From: Arsenophonus nasoniae DSM 15247
GTDB lineage: Bacteria > Pseudomonadota > Gammaproteobacteria > Enterobacterales > Enterobacteriaceae
Assembly: GCF_000429565.1 (NCBI RefSeq)
Contig: NZ_AUCC01000014.1
Location: 1-51,794, forward strand
Reading direction: 5' to 3'
Length of the DNA: 51,794 nucleotides
Part shown: in pieces, positions 30,108-39,857 of the stretch
How the letters are laid out: every line of letters starts with the position of its first letter
Numbering within the stretch: the first letter of the stretch is position 1
Notes under the pieces: generated by a model
Told to the model about the DNA's origin: nothing
The model's database searches: none
What the model saw: the letters and a program-made list of their open reading frames with translations, nothing else
Position numbers and translations under genes: made by a program

Positions 30108-30893
30108 TTAGAATAAATTGGCAACTAATCCATCGATTAATACTTGAGGAACACCTTGCGAACAGCGCTCAATGCGTCCAACGACACCATAAACATTAGC
30201 CAGATTTTCAGCTGTTATAACCTCTTCAGCCGCACCTTCGGCAACCAAACGACCCTCTTTTAACATTAATATATGTTCACCATGTCTTAAGGCAATATTA
30301 ATATCGTGCACGACAACAAGAGGAATAATATCTCTGCGCTTGGTTTCTTTAGCCACTAAGTCCATAACATGAAATTGATAATTTAAATCCAGTGCACTCA
30401 ATGGTTCATCAAGTAGCAATAATTTTGGTTGCCGAATAAGCGATTGAGCTAAACCCACTAGTTGCTTTTGTCCACCTGATAACTGATCCAGATAACACAA
30501 TGCCAAATGCTCTATGCCTAATTGCCGTAGCAGTTTCATGATCTCTAATTGGCAGATCTGATGACACTCTCCGCCAGCAGCACGTTGGGCAACAATAATT
30601 GATTCCAGCACATGTAAATGAACACCAGCCGGTAATGATTGTGGCAAATAAACGACTTGTTTAGCACGTTGAGCAAAATTCATCGCCATCAGATCCTGCC
30701 CATCTAACCATAACTGGCCAGCAGCGCTATTTAATCCCGCTAAAGAACGTAATAGGGTAGATTTACCGCTACCATTTGGCCCAAGCAAAACAGTAATTTT
30801 TCCTTTAGGTAAAATACCGGTGAACAAATTTTGGATCACCGGACATTTAGGATAACCTGCATAAAATTGATTTATTTGTAATCCATTTATCAT
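30108..30893 (-). CDS. Iron-siderophore ABC transporter, ATPase subunit (FecE/FepC type)
   Basis: A 261-aa ATP-binding protein with Walker A GPNGSGKST (38-46), signature LSGGQ (138-142) and Walker B LLLLDEP (158-164), followed by the H-loop (VVHDI). It belongs to the family that energises siderophore, haem and cobalamin import. The start codon overlaps the permease stop by one base (TAATG), so translation is coupled. Which siderophore is carried cannot be told from the sequence. Confidence 0.93.
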   Translation of the reverse strand: MINGLQINQFYAGYPKCPVIQNLFTGILPKGKITVLLGPNGSGKSTLLRSLAGLNSAAGQLWLDGQDLMAMNFAQRAKQVVYLPQSLPAGVHLHVLESIIVAQRAAGGECHQICQLEIMKLLRQLGIEHLALCYLDQLSGGQKQLVGLAQSLIRQPKLLLLDEPLSALDLNYQFHVMDLVAKETKRRDIIPLVVVHDINIALRHGEHILMLKEGRLVAEGAAEEVITAENLANVYGVVGRIERCSQGVPQVLIDGLVANLF

Positions 30894-31963
30894 TAAATAT
30901 TACCTCTATGACGCAGGATCATACTCAAGAAAAAAGGAACGCCGACCAATGAGGTTACAATGCCAACAGGTATAATGACGCTTGGAATAATATTCTTTGA
31001 CGCAATGGAAGCCATCGATAAAACTAAAGCGCCAATTAAGGCACTGGCGGGTAAATAAAATCGATGATCTTCGCCAAACATCATGCGAGCAATATGGGGA
31101 GCAACTAAACCAATAAAAGCAATAGGGCCAACAAAAGCGACGGATAAAGCCGCCAACATGCTAATTCTTAATAATGTTGCCAAACGCAACCGACGAACAT
31201 CAATACCAAAACTGATTGCGCGATCTTCTCCTAACCGTAACGCAGTTAATTTCCAGGCACTCATGATAGAAATGGGAAAAATAACCGCAAAAACGGTTGC
31301 CATAATCGCTAACTTAATCCAAGTTGCTTTTGCCAAACTCCCCATTGTCCAGAAGACTAATCCCTGTAAGGTATCCTCAGTGGCAATAAATTGCATCATC
31401 GAAACTAATGCATTAAAGGTAAACACTAATGCAATACCAAACAGTACCACACCAGAAGTTGCAATGCGTGTCCAACGGGTGATCGCATCCAACATTAATA
31501 CCGCCAGTAAAGCAAAGATAAAGGCATTGACAGAAATAAACCATTGTTCAGAGATACCGGCAATACCAATGCCAGAAACGATGGCTAATGCGGCACCAAA
31601 AGAGGCGGCACTAGAAACACCTAATGTAAAAGGGCTGGCTAGCGGATTATTTAATATGGTCTGCATTTCAGCACCCGCCAGTCCAAGTGACATACCAACC
31701 ATGACAGCCATTAATGCATAAGGTAAGCGAATATCCCAAACAATCACCTGAGTAGCGATATCAACACTAGCTGGTGAGATTAATGTTTGCCATAGCTTAG
31801 TTAAAGAAAGACCTGATGGTCCCAAGGTAAAATCAATGACTAAAGACAGCATAATTAACATAACAAGTGATGAAATCAATATAATTCGACGTTTCAATAT
31901 ATATTGATAATGCGCTTTAATATTGATACCATCATGGTTAGCTTGCTGCCTAATAACTGGCAT
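30893..31963 (-). CDS. Iron-siderophore ABC transporter, permease (FecCD family)
   Basis: A 356-aa polytopic protein with about ten hydrophobic helices of the FecCD type. Landmarks are LPYALMAVMVGMSLGLAGAEMQTILNNPLASPFTLGVSSAASFGA and FVGPIAFIGLVAPHIARMMFGEDHR. The single permease presumably forms a homodimer, as no second permease gene is present. The N-terminal 35 residues, before the first helix, are longer than usual. It lies between the binding protein and ATPase genes in one operon. Confidence 0.93.
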   Translation of the reverse strand: MPVIRQQANHDGINIKAHYQYILKRRIILISSLVMLIMLSLVIDFTLGPSGLSLTKLWQTLISPASVDIATQVIVWDIRLPYALMAVMVGMSLGLAGAEMQTILNNPLASPFTLGVSSAASFGAALAIVSGIGIAGISEQWFISVNAFIFALLAVLMLDAITRWTRIATSGVVLFGIALVFTFNALVSMMQFIATEDTLQGLVFWTMGSLAKATWIKLAIMATVFAVIFPISIMSAWKLTALRLGEDRAISFGIDVRRLRLATLLRISMLAALSVAFVGPIAFIGLVAPHIARMMFGEDHRFYLPASALIGALVLSMASIASKNIIPSVIIPVGIVTSLVGVPFFLSMILRHRGNI

Positions 31964-31994
31964 AAGGTTCAGTGGTCATACTCATTGAAAGTAA

Positions 31995-33143
31995 TTACCT
32001 GCTTTTTAATGAGTTTTGACTAACCCAATAGACACCCGTTGGCTCTATCGTTAAAAATTGACGATATAACTCTTTCATCGTGGTTTGCGGATCCAGATCG
32101 GCAAATTTATCTGGGTAGAACCATTTAGCAAAAATTTGAGTCGCAATAACGTTATAGGGCGAATTATAATAATTGTGCCAAATAGCATAGCTACGTCCAT
32201 TTTTAACCGCTGAGAGCGTATTAATACCTTTGCGTTCAGTTATTGTGGTTAAACTGGTTATAGCCGCTTTCTCTGTTGATAAAGCACCTAATTGTACGCC
32301 TGCTTCTTTGCTGCCAGGCATCTTGGCCCCACTGGCAATATAAATTGCAGGATCATCAGCAATGACTTTCTCAAGGTTCATCATCCCTAATGGTCCAGGT
32401 AATGCATTTTTAGCGATATTTATTCCACCGGCGAGATCAATAAAATTGCCCATATTACCATTCCCCGCTGTACCACAGCAGTCTTCGGAGGAACCCGCTC
32501 TCAATTCAATGAAAACAGTCGGTTTTTTATCGTTAGGGATTTTATTGGTAATATCCGTTACTAGCTTAAGATTTTTTTGATAGAAATTGGCGTATTTTTC
32601 AGCCTGTTGCTCCCGCTGCAACGCCTTACCCAATAAACGAATACTCGGTAAAGTATTTTTCAGTGGCTCACTACGAAAATCAACAAAAATAACCGGCACG
32701 CCGGCCTTTTCTAGTTGCATAACCAATTCACTATTTTTGCCCGGGCCGTGTCCAGATAGGCCAAAAATAGCGATATCAGGATTTAGTGTTAGTACTTTTT
32801 CCGCACTAACACTTTCGGCACTGGTATTACCAATTAAAGGAATTTTGTCAATTTCTGGAAATTTAGCTTTATAGACAGCATAAGATTGCGGATCAAGTTT
32901 ACGAAAATCACCTTGCCAACCTACAATACGTGCTAAAGGTTTATTTCCTTCCAGTAAAGCAATAGCATGAAATAAGCGCCCTTCTCCCAACAGAATGCGA
33001 TTTACTTTATCTGGTACCTGAACAGTGCGGCCCGCTACATCAGTAACCGTTACTGACCATGCTGCAAACGATGTCATTAATGTTATACCCGCTAATAAAC
33101 AGCTATCAACGCCCTTGCTAATAAGACTGTACGCAAACTTCAC
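31995..33143 (-). CDS. Iron-siderophore periplasmic binding protein
   Basis: A class III (helical-backbone) substrate-binding protein. I start at GTG 33143 because GGAGAGG lies just upstream and the product then begins with a Sec-type signal peptide (VKFAYSL ... LMTSFAAWS); ATG codons further out give an odd N-terminus. The mature part starts VTVTDVAGRTVQVPDKVNRI, typical of FecB/BtuF-like proteins. A Cys-Cys motif SSEDCCGTAG is notable. It is the first gene of the operon, followed by permease, ATPase and outer-membrane receptor. A Fur-like box lies 50-70 bases upstream. Confidence 0.88.
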   Translation of the reverse strand: MKFAYSLISKGVDSCLLAGITLMTSFAAWSVTVTDVAGRTVQVPDKVNRILLGEGRLFHAIALLEGNKPLARIVGWQGDFRKLDPQSYAVYKAKFPEIDKIPLIGNTSAESVSAEKVLTLNPDIAIFGLSGHGPGKNSELVMQLEKAGVPVIFVDFRSEPLKNTLPSIRLLGKALQREQQAEKYANFYQKNLKLVTDITNKIPNDKKPTVFIELRAGSSEDCCGTAGNGNMGNFIDLAGGINIAKNALPGPLGMMNLEKVIADDPAIYIASGAKMPGSKEAGVQLGALSTEKAAITSLTTITERKGINTLSAVKNGRSYAIWHNYYNSPYNVIATQIFAKWFYPDKFADLDPQTTMKELYRQFLTIEPTGVYWVSQNSLKSR

Positions 33144-33192
33144 TTGATTGCCTCTCCATTCAACTGATCCCATTTGCGCGTAACAATAAAGC

Positions 33193-33210
33193 AAATAATA
33201 ATTATTATCA
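33193..33210 (-). promoter_or_regulatory. Candidate Fur box of the siderophore operon
   Basis: AAATAATAATTATTATCA contains the perfect palindrome ATAATAATTATTAT and resembles the Fur consensus GATAATGATAATCATTATC. It lies in the promoter region of a siderophore uptake operon. The region is AT-rich, so a chance match is possible. Confidence 0.5.
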
Positions 33211-33275
33211 ATACGATTATTACTAACGTTACTTTTTTTTATTTGTTTTTTGACCTAGGTAAAAATTAACGCTCA

Positions 33276-33298
33276 ACACACGCATAAAATGCGTGTGT
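33276..33298 (-). terminator. lysP terminator hairpin
   Basis: ACACACGCAT (33276-33285), loop AAA, ATGCGTGTGT (33289-33298) form a perfect 10-bp stem just beyond the lysP stop codon. On the minus strand TTAATTTTTACC follows within a dozen bases. Confidence 0.7.
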
Positions 33299-33329
33299 CT
33301 TTATAGAAAATAGAGAGGATTATTGACAA

Positions 33330-34871
33330 TTACTTGTTTAGATTTTGATCATATTCAGGAAAATCCATCTGCCGGTAGTGAACAAAATGGGTTTTCTTGA
33401 TCAGTTTATAACCAAACCATATAACAAGAAATAGAGGAATACCAATATAGGTAGCAATCACACCATACCAATCAATCTTGTCCGCTAAAAATGCCTGATA
33501 ATTTTGGCCTAATGTAATGACTAAACAGAGAACAAAAGCAAAAATAGGGCCAATTGGAAAAAAGCCTGAACGGTAAGGCAATTTATTCAAATCATAGCCT
33601 TGTAACATATAACCTTTACGAAAACGATAATGGCTGATAGCAATCCCTAACCAGGCAATAAATCCGGTCATACCTGAAGTATTCAGTAACCATAAGTAAA
33701 CAACTTGATTACCAAACATTGAACTTAAAAAACAGAGTGCTGCCACGACGGTAGTCGCAATCAAAGCATAGCGAGGAACCCCTCCCGGTGATAAGTGGGA
33801 AAAGATTTTTGGCGCCTTTCCTTCTTTGGCCAAGGTATATAGCATTCGGGTAGAAGCATACATCCCTGAATTACCAGCGGATAATACTGCCGTTAAAATA
33901 ACCGCGTTCATGACAGCCGCAGCGGATAATAATCCTGCATTTTCAAAAACCAAAGTAAAAGGACTGACACTAATATCACCGACATCATTACGCAACAAGC
34001 GTGGATCCATATATGGGATAATTAAACTGATCACCAAGATAGCAAAAACATAAAATAACAAAATCCGCCAAAATACTTGGCGTACCGCTTTAGGAATATT
34101 TCTACCCGGATCTTTAGATTCGCCAGCAGCAATACCAATTAATTCCGTACCCTGAAAAGAAAAACCGACGATCATAGCAACCCCAATCATTGCTGAGAAA
34201 CCCCCAACAAAAGGTGCTTCCCCAATCTGCCAGTTATGCCAGTTATGCCAGTTATGCCAGTTATGCCAGTTATGCCAGTTATGCCAGTTATGCCAGCCAG
34301 TATTTTCTGCTCCGCGGAAAATACCAATAATCATTAATACGCCAACTACAATAAAAATAATGACGGTAATGACTTTAATTAAAGAAAACCAATACTCTGC
34401 CTCACCAAATCCTTTAACAGAAATATAATTAAGCATAAAAATAATAAACAGAAAAATTGCGCTCCAAATCCAGCCATCAATCTCCGGAAACCAATATCCC
34501 ATAACTAGTTGAGCGGCAACTAAGTCAACAGCTATAGTGACCGCCCAGTTATACCAATAGTTCCAGCCAAGAGCGAAACCAAAACCTTCATCGACATATC
34601 GCGAACCATAAGTAGAAAACGAGCCGGAAACGGGTAAATAAGCCGCAAGCTCACCTAAACTGGTCATTAAAAAATAAACCATTAACCCAATAATAATATA
34701 AGATAATAAAGCACCACCTGGACCCGCTTGCGCTACTGTTGCACCAGAAGCAACAAATAATCCGGTACCAATAGAGCCGCCAATAGCTATCATTGTCAAA
34801 TGACGTGCTTTTAGTTCTCGACGCAATTTTGTTGTCGCGCCCTGTGATGTCTGTGTTGATTGTTCTGACAT
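33330..34871 (-). CDS. lysP: Lysine-specific permease LysP
   Basis: An inner-membrane APC-family lysine:H+ symporter, which in E. coli also acts as co-sensor for CadC. It is collinear with E. coli LysP (489 aa): MIAIGGSIGTGLFVASG, GESKDPGRNIPKAVRQVFWRILLFY, AVLSAGNSGMYASTRMLYTLA. At 513 aa it is longer because the loop after GIFRGAENTGW contains seven copies of His-Asn-Trp, from a 9-bp tandem repeat, where E. coli has a single SNW-like unit. The frame is otherwise intact. Order lysP-yeiE-yeiH-nfo is as in E. coli. Confidence 0.95.
   Translation of the reverse strand: MSEQSTQTSQGATTKLRRELKARHLTMIAIGGSIGTGLFVASGATVAQAGPGGALLSYIIIGLMVYFLMTSLGELAAYLPVSGSFSTYGSRYVDEGFGFALGWNYWYNWAVTIAVDLVAAQLVMGYWFPEIDGWIWSAIFLFIIFMLNYISVKGFGEAEYWFSLIKVITVIIFIVVGVLMIIGIFRGAENTGWHNWHNWHNWHNWHNWHNWHNWQIGEAPFVGGFSAMIGVAMIVGFSFQGTELIGIAAGESKDPGRNIPKAVRQVFWRILLFYVFAILVISLIIPYMDPRLLRNDVGDISVSPFTLVFENAGLLSAAAVMNAVILTAVLSAGNSGMYASTRMLYTLAKEGKAPKIFSHLSPGGVPRYALIATTVVAALCFLSSMFGNQVVYLWLLNTSGMTGFIAWLGIAISHYRFRKGYMLQGYDLNKLPYRSGFFPIGPIFAFVLCLVITLGQNYQAFLADKIDWYGVIATYIGIPLFLVIWFGYKLIKKTHFVHYRQMDFPEYDQNLNK
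34230..34296. repeat. Nine-bp tandem repeat (CCAGTTATG), 7.4 copies, inside lysP
   Basis: Seven exact copies of CCAGTTATG run from 34230 to 34292, followed by a partial CCAG. On the lysP strand each unit encodes His-Asn-Trp. All copies are identical, which suggests recent expansion by strand slippage. Length changes stay in frame. Confidence 0.97.
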
Positions 34872-35018
34872 TAATGACCTTTTATTTAACGTGGATCTTA
34901 ACGCCAGTGATTGTAACAGATAGTGTTAGCAGGAATAAGCAACGATTGTCAGTTATAAGATACCTTCATAATTGACAGATAATTATTAGTTTTGCGCAGG
35001 ATCTTATTTTTAAAAATT

Positions 35019-35882
35019 TCATTGAAAATATTCTAACAAATGTAATAACGCCTTAGATAAATGTTTATTTTGATGATGAATTAAACATAATGTCCGTGAA
35101 AGTTCAAGTTCATCAATATTTAATGCAACCAATGCGCCATTTTTTAATTGTTCCTTTATAGTGAGATATGATAAACAACTTATTCCCATACCATTCATGA
35201 CAGCATGCTTAATGGCTTCAGAATTATTAAATTCAATTAAAATATTGCACTGGCTTAGTTTACTCAACAACAGTTGATCAACAATATTACGGGTTCCTGA
35301 ACCGCTTTCACGCAAAATCCAATTCTCATTTTCGAGTTCCTGTTGTTTTAATTGACGACCTACCAGTGGATTATTCGGCGAACAGAATACCACCAGCTGA
35401 TCTTTTTTCCATGGTATAGTAATCAATTCTGGTTCATAACAGCTGCCTTCAATTAAACCTAAATCAACCTTGAATTCGAGTACCGCTTTAATCACTTCCT
35501 CAGTATTATTTATTGATAATTCAAAAGGGATAGTAGGATTATCATGACGATAATGTATCAACTTCGCGGGCAAAATATAATTACCAATCGTCGTACTTGC
35601 CGCCAGTTTTACCGCTGCTAATCCTTTTTTTGCAATCTGTTCAACTTCTGTTGCCTGTTCAAGTAATGCTAATACTTTTGGATATAATAACCGACCATAT
35701 TCATTAGTTACTAAACGTTTACCAATCCGATCAAATAACTGTATCTCAAGTTGAAACTCCAAATCTGTTAAAGCCGCACTCACCGCCGATTGTGATAATG
35801 CCAATGATTGAGCAGCTTGGATTGTTGAGCCACATTGCAAAATTGCAATAAAAACTTCAAGTTGTCTAAAGGTTATTCGCAT
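35019..35882 (-). CDS. yeiE: LysR-family regulator YeiE
   Basis: A LysR-type transcription factor with an N-terminal winged helix (MRITFRQLEVFIAILQCGSTIQAAQSLALSQSAVSAALTDLE) and a C-terminal ligand-binding domain (STIGNYILPAKLIHYRHD, ILRESGSGTR, NSEAIKHAVMNGMGISCLS). It is collinear with E. coli YeiE (293 aa). I start at ATG 35882, the family start; the frame is open 21 codons further, but those residues are unlike YeiE. It is divergent from yeiH, the usual arrangement. With yeiH broken, one likely target is gone. Confidence 0.92.
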   Translation of the reverse strand: MRITFRQLEVFIAILQCGSTIQAAQSLALSQSAVSAALTDLEFQLEIQLFDRIGKRLVTNEYGRLLYPKVLALLEQATEVEQIAKKGLAAVKLAASTTIGNYILPAKLIHYRHDNPTIPFELSINNTEEVIKAVLEFKVDLGLIEGSCYEPELITIPWKKDQLVVFCSPNNPLVGRQLKQQELENENWILRESGSGTRNIVDQLLLSKLSQCNILIEFNNSEAIKHAVMNGMGISCLSYLTIKEQLKNGALVALNIDELELSRTLCLIHHQNKHLSKALLHLLEYFQ

Positions 35883-36068
35883 AACAATGCTCGCTTTATT
35901 AATTAACCATATAAGCCAAACTACCATAACAATCTTGCCAAACATTAATATACCACTTTTACTAATTAATAATATAAAAATTATCTATTTTAAAGATATA
36001 CGCTATTGATATATGCTTATAACAGAGTGAAATAGTGCATATTGCATAAACCAATGGTTAAAAATATT

Positions 36069-37124
36069 ATGACAACACGAATAAAGCATAAAAATTTCAA
36101 ATATATACCAGGATTATTATTAACAGGCTTTCTAACTACTCTTGCCGTTTTTCTAGGTAATAAAGAATGGTTTGCAAATATTGGTTTAAGTGCTCTAAGC
36201 CTGGCGATCCTGTTGGGTATTGTGATTGGAAATACCGTTTATTTTGCCGTAAAACCCTCTTGTGACGAAGGGATTAAATTCGCTAAACACTATTTATTAA
36301 GAACAGGGATTATTTTGTACGGTTTTCGTTTAACATTTCAACAAATTATGGAGGTTGGTACGATTGGCATTATGACTGATGTTATTATGCTAACTTCCCA
36401 TTCTTAATTGCACTGTTAATTGGTAAATATTTTTTAAAGTTAGATAGCCAGACCACCATATTAATTGGCGCCGGTAGTAGCATTTGTGGAGCTGCTGCAG
36501 TTTTAGCAACAGAATCTGTCATTAAAACTTCGGCAGATAAAGTTACCATTGCGATTGCAACCGTAGTTATTTTTGGTACCTTAGCTATTTTTATCTATCC
36601 ATGGTTTTATCATCTAAATCAAATTTATCACTGGTTTTTACTTGATCCGGCTCAGTTTGGTATCTTTGTTGGTTCTACTGTGCATGGAAGTCGCTCAAGT
36701 GGTTGCTACTGGCCATGCAATCAGCCCTGAAGCAGAAAATAGTGCAGTGATCAGTAAAATGATCCGCGTTATGATGTTAGCACCATTTTTATTAATATTA
36801 TCAGCTTATCTAAATCGCAAAATGATAACTAGCAATTTATCCCACTCAAAACCCACTATTGTGATCCCTTGGTTTGCAATATTTTTTATTATCATTGCGT
36901 ACATAAACTCTTTTCATTTATTGCCACAAATTTTAGTTCAATTCATTATTACTCTTGATACTATTCTATTATCTATGGCGATGGCTGCACTTGGATTAAC
37001 CACCCATATTAGTGCAATTCGACAGGCAGGGATCAAACCACTCGTTATGGCTATGTGCCTTTTTGGCTGGCTAACTATTGGTGGCCTATTTATCAATTCA
37101 TCAATGCAATCGATTTTTCACTAA
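36069..37124 (+). pseudogene. yeiH: YeiH-family (UPF0324) inner-membrane protein, two frameshifts
   Basis: Collinear with E. coli YeiH, a polytopic membrane protein. The first frame (to 36407) covers YIPGLLLTGF ... ILYGFRLTFQQIMEVG. Near 36395 one base appears lost and homology continues as FPFLIALLIGKYF ... GAGSSICGAAAVLATES in another frame. Near 36686 one extra G (after GSTVH) shifts back to VAQVVATGHAISPEAENSAVISKM, and the frame runs to the stop at 37124. Both lesions are single-base changes and the remaining text is well conserved, so inactivation is recent or includes sequencing errors. Function in E. coli is not established. Confidence 0.85.
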
Positions 37125-37256
37125 CATCCGATAGTAATTTGTTTTTTTCTCCCTTGCCGATAGGGACAGAAATTATTAATAGCTAAATGACTTAAGGCTA
37201 TACATTTCATTTCTAAGCCAAAAGTGCCATAATTAAAATAAAATCAGGAGAAAAAA

Positions 37257-38096
37257 ATGAAATTTGTTGGAGCTCATGTCAGCGCTGCTGGCGGTGTTGA
37301 TCAAGCAGTACTGCGCGCCCACGAAATTAATGCCACTGCCTTTGCTCTCTTCACCAAAAATCAGCGTCAATGGCACGCTCCACCAATAAAACCGGAAACT
37401 ATTGAACAATTCAAATTAAATTGTGAAAAATATGGTTTTGGCAAACAACAAATTCTGCCACACGATAGTTATCTTATTAATTTAGGCCATCCAGAAACTG
37501 AAGCACTGAAAAAATCACGTGCCGCTTTTCTGGATGAAATGCAACGTTGTGAGCAATTAGGTATTACTTTGCTTAATTTTCATCCTGGTAGTCATCTGAA
37601 TAAAATTACCATCGATGCATGTCTGGCCCGTATTGCTGAATCAATCAATATGACTTTAGCGCAAACTAAAAATGTCATCGCTGTAATTGAAAATACTGCC
37701 GGTCAAGGCTCCAATTTAGGATTTAAATTTGAACATCTGGCAGCAATAATTGAAGATATCGAAGATAAACAGCGAGTTGGTATTTGTTTGGATACCTGTC
37801 ATGCTTTTGCCGCAGGTTATGACTTACGAACAAAAGAAGCTTGCGATGATACTTTTGACCAATTTAATAAAGTTGTTGGTTTTCAATATCTACGCGCAAT
37901 GCATTTAAATGATGCCAAAAGCCAATTTGCCAGTCATGTTGATCGCCACCAAAGCTTAGGACAAGGTAATATCGGTTACACCGCTTTTAGTTATATTATG
38001 AAAGATAAGCGCTTCAATAATATACCTTTGATCCTAGAAACCATAAATCCCGAAATCTGGTCTCAAGAAATCAGCTGGTTAAAGTCGCAACAATAA
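37257..38096 (+). CDS. nfo: Endonuclease IV
   Basis: An AP endonuclease of base-excision repair with three zinc ions. It is collinear with E. coli Nfo (285 aa): [63 protein letters not shown]...[14 protein letters not shown] and LILETINP, which carry the His, Glu and Asp metal ligands. The length is 279 aa. AGGAG lies eight bases before the ATG. It follows yeiH, as in E. coli. Confidence 0.96.
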   Translation: MKFVGAHVSAAGGVDQAVLRAHEINATAFALFTKNQRQWHAPPIKPETIEQFKLNCEKYGFGKQQILPHDSYLINLGHPETEALKKSRAAFLDEMQRCEQLGITLLNFHPGSHLNKITIDACLARIAESINMTLAQTKNVIAVIENTAGQGSNLGFKFEHLAAIIEDIEDKQRVGICLDTCHAFAAGYDLRTKEACDDTFDQFNKVVGFQYLRAMHLNDAKSQFASHVDRHQSLGQGNIGYTAFSYIMKDKRFNNIPLILETINPEIWSQEISWLKSQQ

Positions 38097-38461
38097 TTAA
38101 CTTTCATCAAATAGATCATTCTGAGAATAGATGAAAATTTTTCTATTGTGGCTAATTTTTAGCAGTAACTAGCGGCTATGATTATGATTTAAAGATGTAA
38201 GAAAATAAATCAATCTTGCATTTCTATCTGTTTAATTATTACCTCACTAGGCTATTCTTGATTAAGATAAAAATAAAACAGATCAATAGCTTAAATGGAA
38301 GTCACTGCTTAATTTATCAAAACAAAAATTGACCAAGCACGACATTCTAAAACTAAGATTAAAAACAATTTTCATAATTGGAAATAATATTAATTTACTT
38401 AAATATCATACATCATGTATCATCATGCTAGTACACAAAAACAATAATATCAGAGGCAATA
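38097..38461 (+). promoter_or_regulatory. nfo-mtr intergenic region with an operator-like inverted repeat
   Basis: 365 AT-rich bases without a gene. ATACAT-C-ATGTAT (38408-38420) is a perfect 6-1-6 inverted repeat about 42 bases before the permease ATG, a plausible repressor site. It does not match the TyrR (TGTAAA-N6-TTTACA) or TrpR consensus as I know them, so the regulator is unknown. Confidence 0.4.
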
Positions 38462-39706
38462 ATGGCTAGTGATGTAATTCAAAATTTTAAACGCCCTTCC
38501 TTACTTGGTGGTGCCATGATAATTGCAGGCACAACTGTAGGTGCCGGTATGTTTTCTATTCCTATTGTCACTTCAGGCGTTTGGTTTACAGGCTCAATTA
38601 TTTTATTAGTTTATACTTGGGCATGTATGTTTTTTTCTGGTTTAATGATCTTAGAAGCCAACATGAATTACCCTTGCGGTGCCAGCTTTCATACTATGGT
38701 AAAAGATTTACTTGGCGCACGCTGGAATTTACTAAATAGCATTTCTATTACATTCGTTCTTTATATCTTAACTTATGCTTATATTTCAGCCGGTGGTTCG
38801 ATCATTACACATAATCTTAATAAGATCATACCCATCAATCATCCTATTGCCGGTTTATTGTTTAGTTTATTGATTGCTTTCGTAGTTTGGCTATCAACTA
38901 AAGCCGTTGACCGTCTAAGTACAATTCTAATTGGTGGAATGGTTATTACTTTTATTATGTCTGTGAGTGGCATGCTTAGTAGCGTTTCATCGACTATCTT
39001 ATTCAATCAAAATAGCCTGGATACGGATTATTTACCTTATGCATTTATTGCTTTACCTTATTTACTAACCTCTTTTGGCTTCCATGGTAATGTACCCGGT
39101 TTAGTAAAATATTACCATAAGGAAAGTAAAGCCGTTGTTCGTAGTTTGTTATATGGCACCCTTATTGCTTTAGTCATTTATATCTTATGGCAATATGCTA
39201 TTCAAGGTAATATACCTCGTACAACCTTTAAACAAATCATTACTGAAGGTGGCAATGTTGACTCGCTATTAAAACAAATGAATCACAGTATCAATAACAA
39301 TATTGTAAAACAGTGTTTAAATCTGTTTTCATATATGGCACTTGCGAGTTCTTTTTTAGGCGTTACACTTGGACTATTTGATTTCATTGCCGATTTTTTC
39401 AAATTTAAAGATAATAATCGGGACCGCTTAAAATCCGCTTTGATAACCTTTATTCCGCCTACCCTTTTAGCTTTATACTATCCTGATGGTTTTATACATG
39501 CGATTGGTTTTGCTGGTCTAGCTGCAACTATATGGGCAGTCATAGTGCCAGCAATGATGGCTAAAGCTAGCCGGAAAAAATTCCCGCAAGCTGTTTATCA
39601 TGCGCCTGGCGGTAATCTATTAATTTATTTTGTCATATTATTCGGCTTGATTAACGCAGTTATTCATATTTTGGCACTATTTAATATTTTGCCTGTATAT
39701 AAGTAG
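38462..39706 (+). CDS. mtr: Tryptophan-type aromatic amino acid permease (Mtr/TnaB, HAAAP family)
   Basis: A 414-aa inner-membrane symporter with 11-12 predicted helices. It aligns with E. coli Mtr from PSLLGGAMIIAGTTVGAGMFSIPIV to the last residues (FNILPVYK; LLPVYQ in E. coli). Shared segments are SGLMILEANMNY, LYILTYAYISA, FGFHGNVPGLVKYY and ASSFLGVTLGLFDFIADFF. TnaB is an equally possible name; TyrP is less similar. Mtr is not found between nfo and yeiP in E. coli, so this is a rearrangement junction. The gene appears intact. Confidence 0.85.
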   Translation: MASDVIQNFKRPSLLGGAMIIAGTTVGAGMFSIPIVTSGVWFTGSIILLVYTWACMFFSGLMILEANMNYPCGASFHTMVKDLLGARWNLLNSISITFVLYILTYAYISAGGSIITHNLNKIIPINHPIAGLLFSLLIAFVVWLSTKAVDRLSTILIGGMVITFIMSVSGMLSSVSSTILFNQNSLDTDYLPYAFIALPYLLTSFGFHGNVPGLVKYYHKESKAVVRSLLYGTLIALVIYILWQYAIQGNIPRTTFKQIITEGGNVDSLLKQMNHSINNNIVKQCLNLFSYMALASSFLGVTLGLFDFIADFFKFKDNNRDRLKSALITFIPPTLLALYYPDGFIHAIGFAGLAATIWAVIVPAMMAKASRKKFPQAVYHAPGGNLLIYFVILFGLINAVIHILALFNILPVYK

Positions 39707-39857
39707 CTTATCTTTGCTTAAATTAATTTCAACGCCTCATACTTTGTGATCTTAGTTGTTATGGGGCATAATTTTTACTAAGCATTACTTTATATTCTAA
39801 CTACAGATAATTTTATTATAAAATTAGGATTATAATTATTTAATGAAAGGAATTCAT

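Noticed and set aside
31083..31721. 212-codon plus-strand ORF opposite the FecCD permease
   Set aside because: It is a long open antisense frame caused by the permease's codon pattern. The permease on the other strand is certain.
38408..38420. TyrR or TrpR operator upstream of the tryptophan-type permease
   Set aside because: The inverted repeat does not match either consensus, so I report only an unnamed operator-like site.
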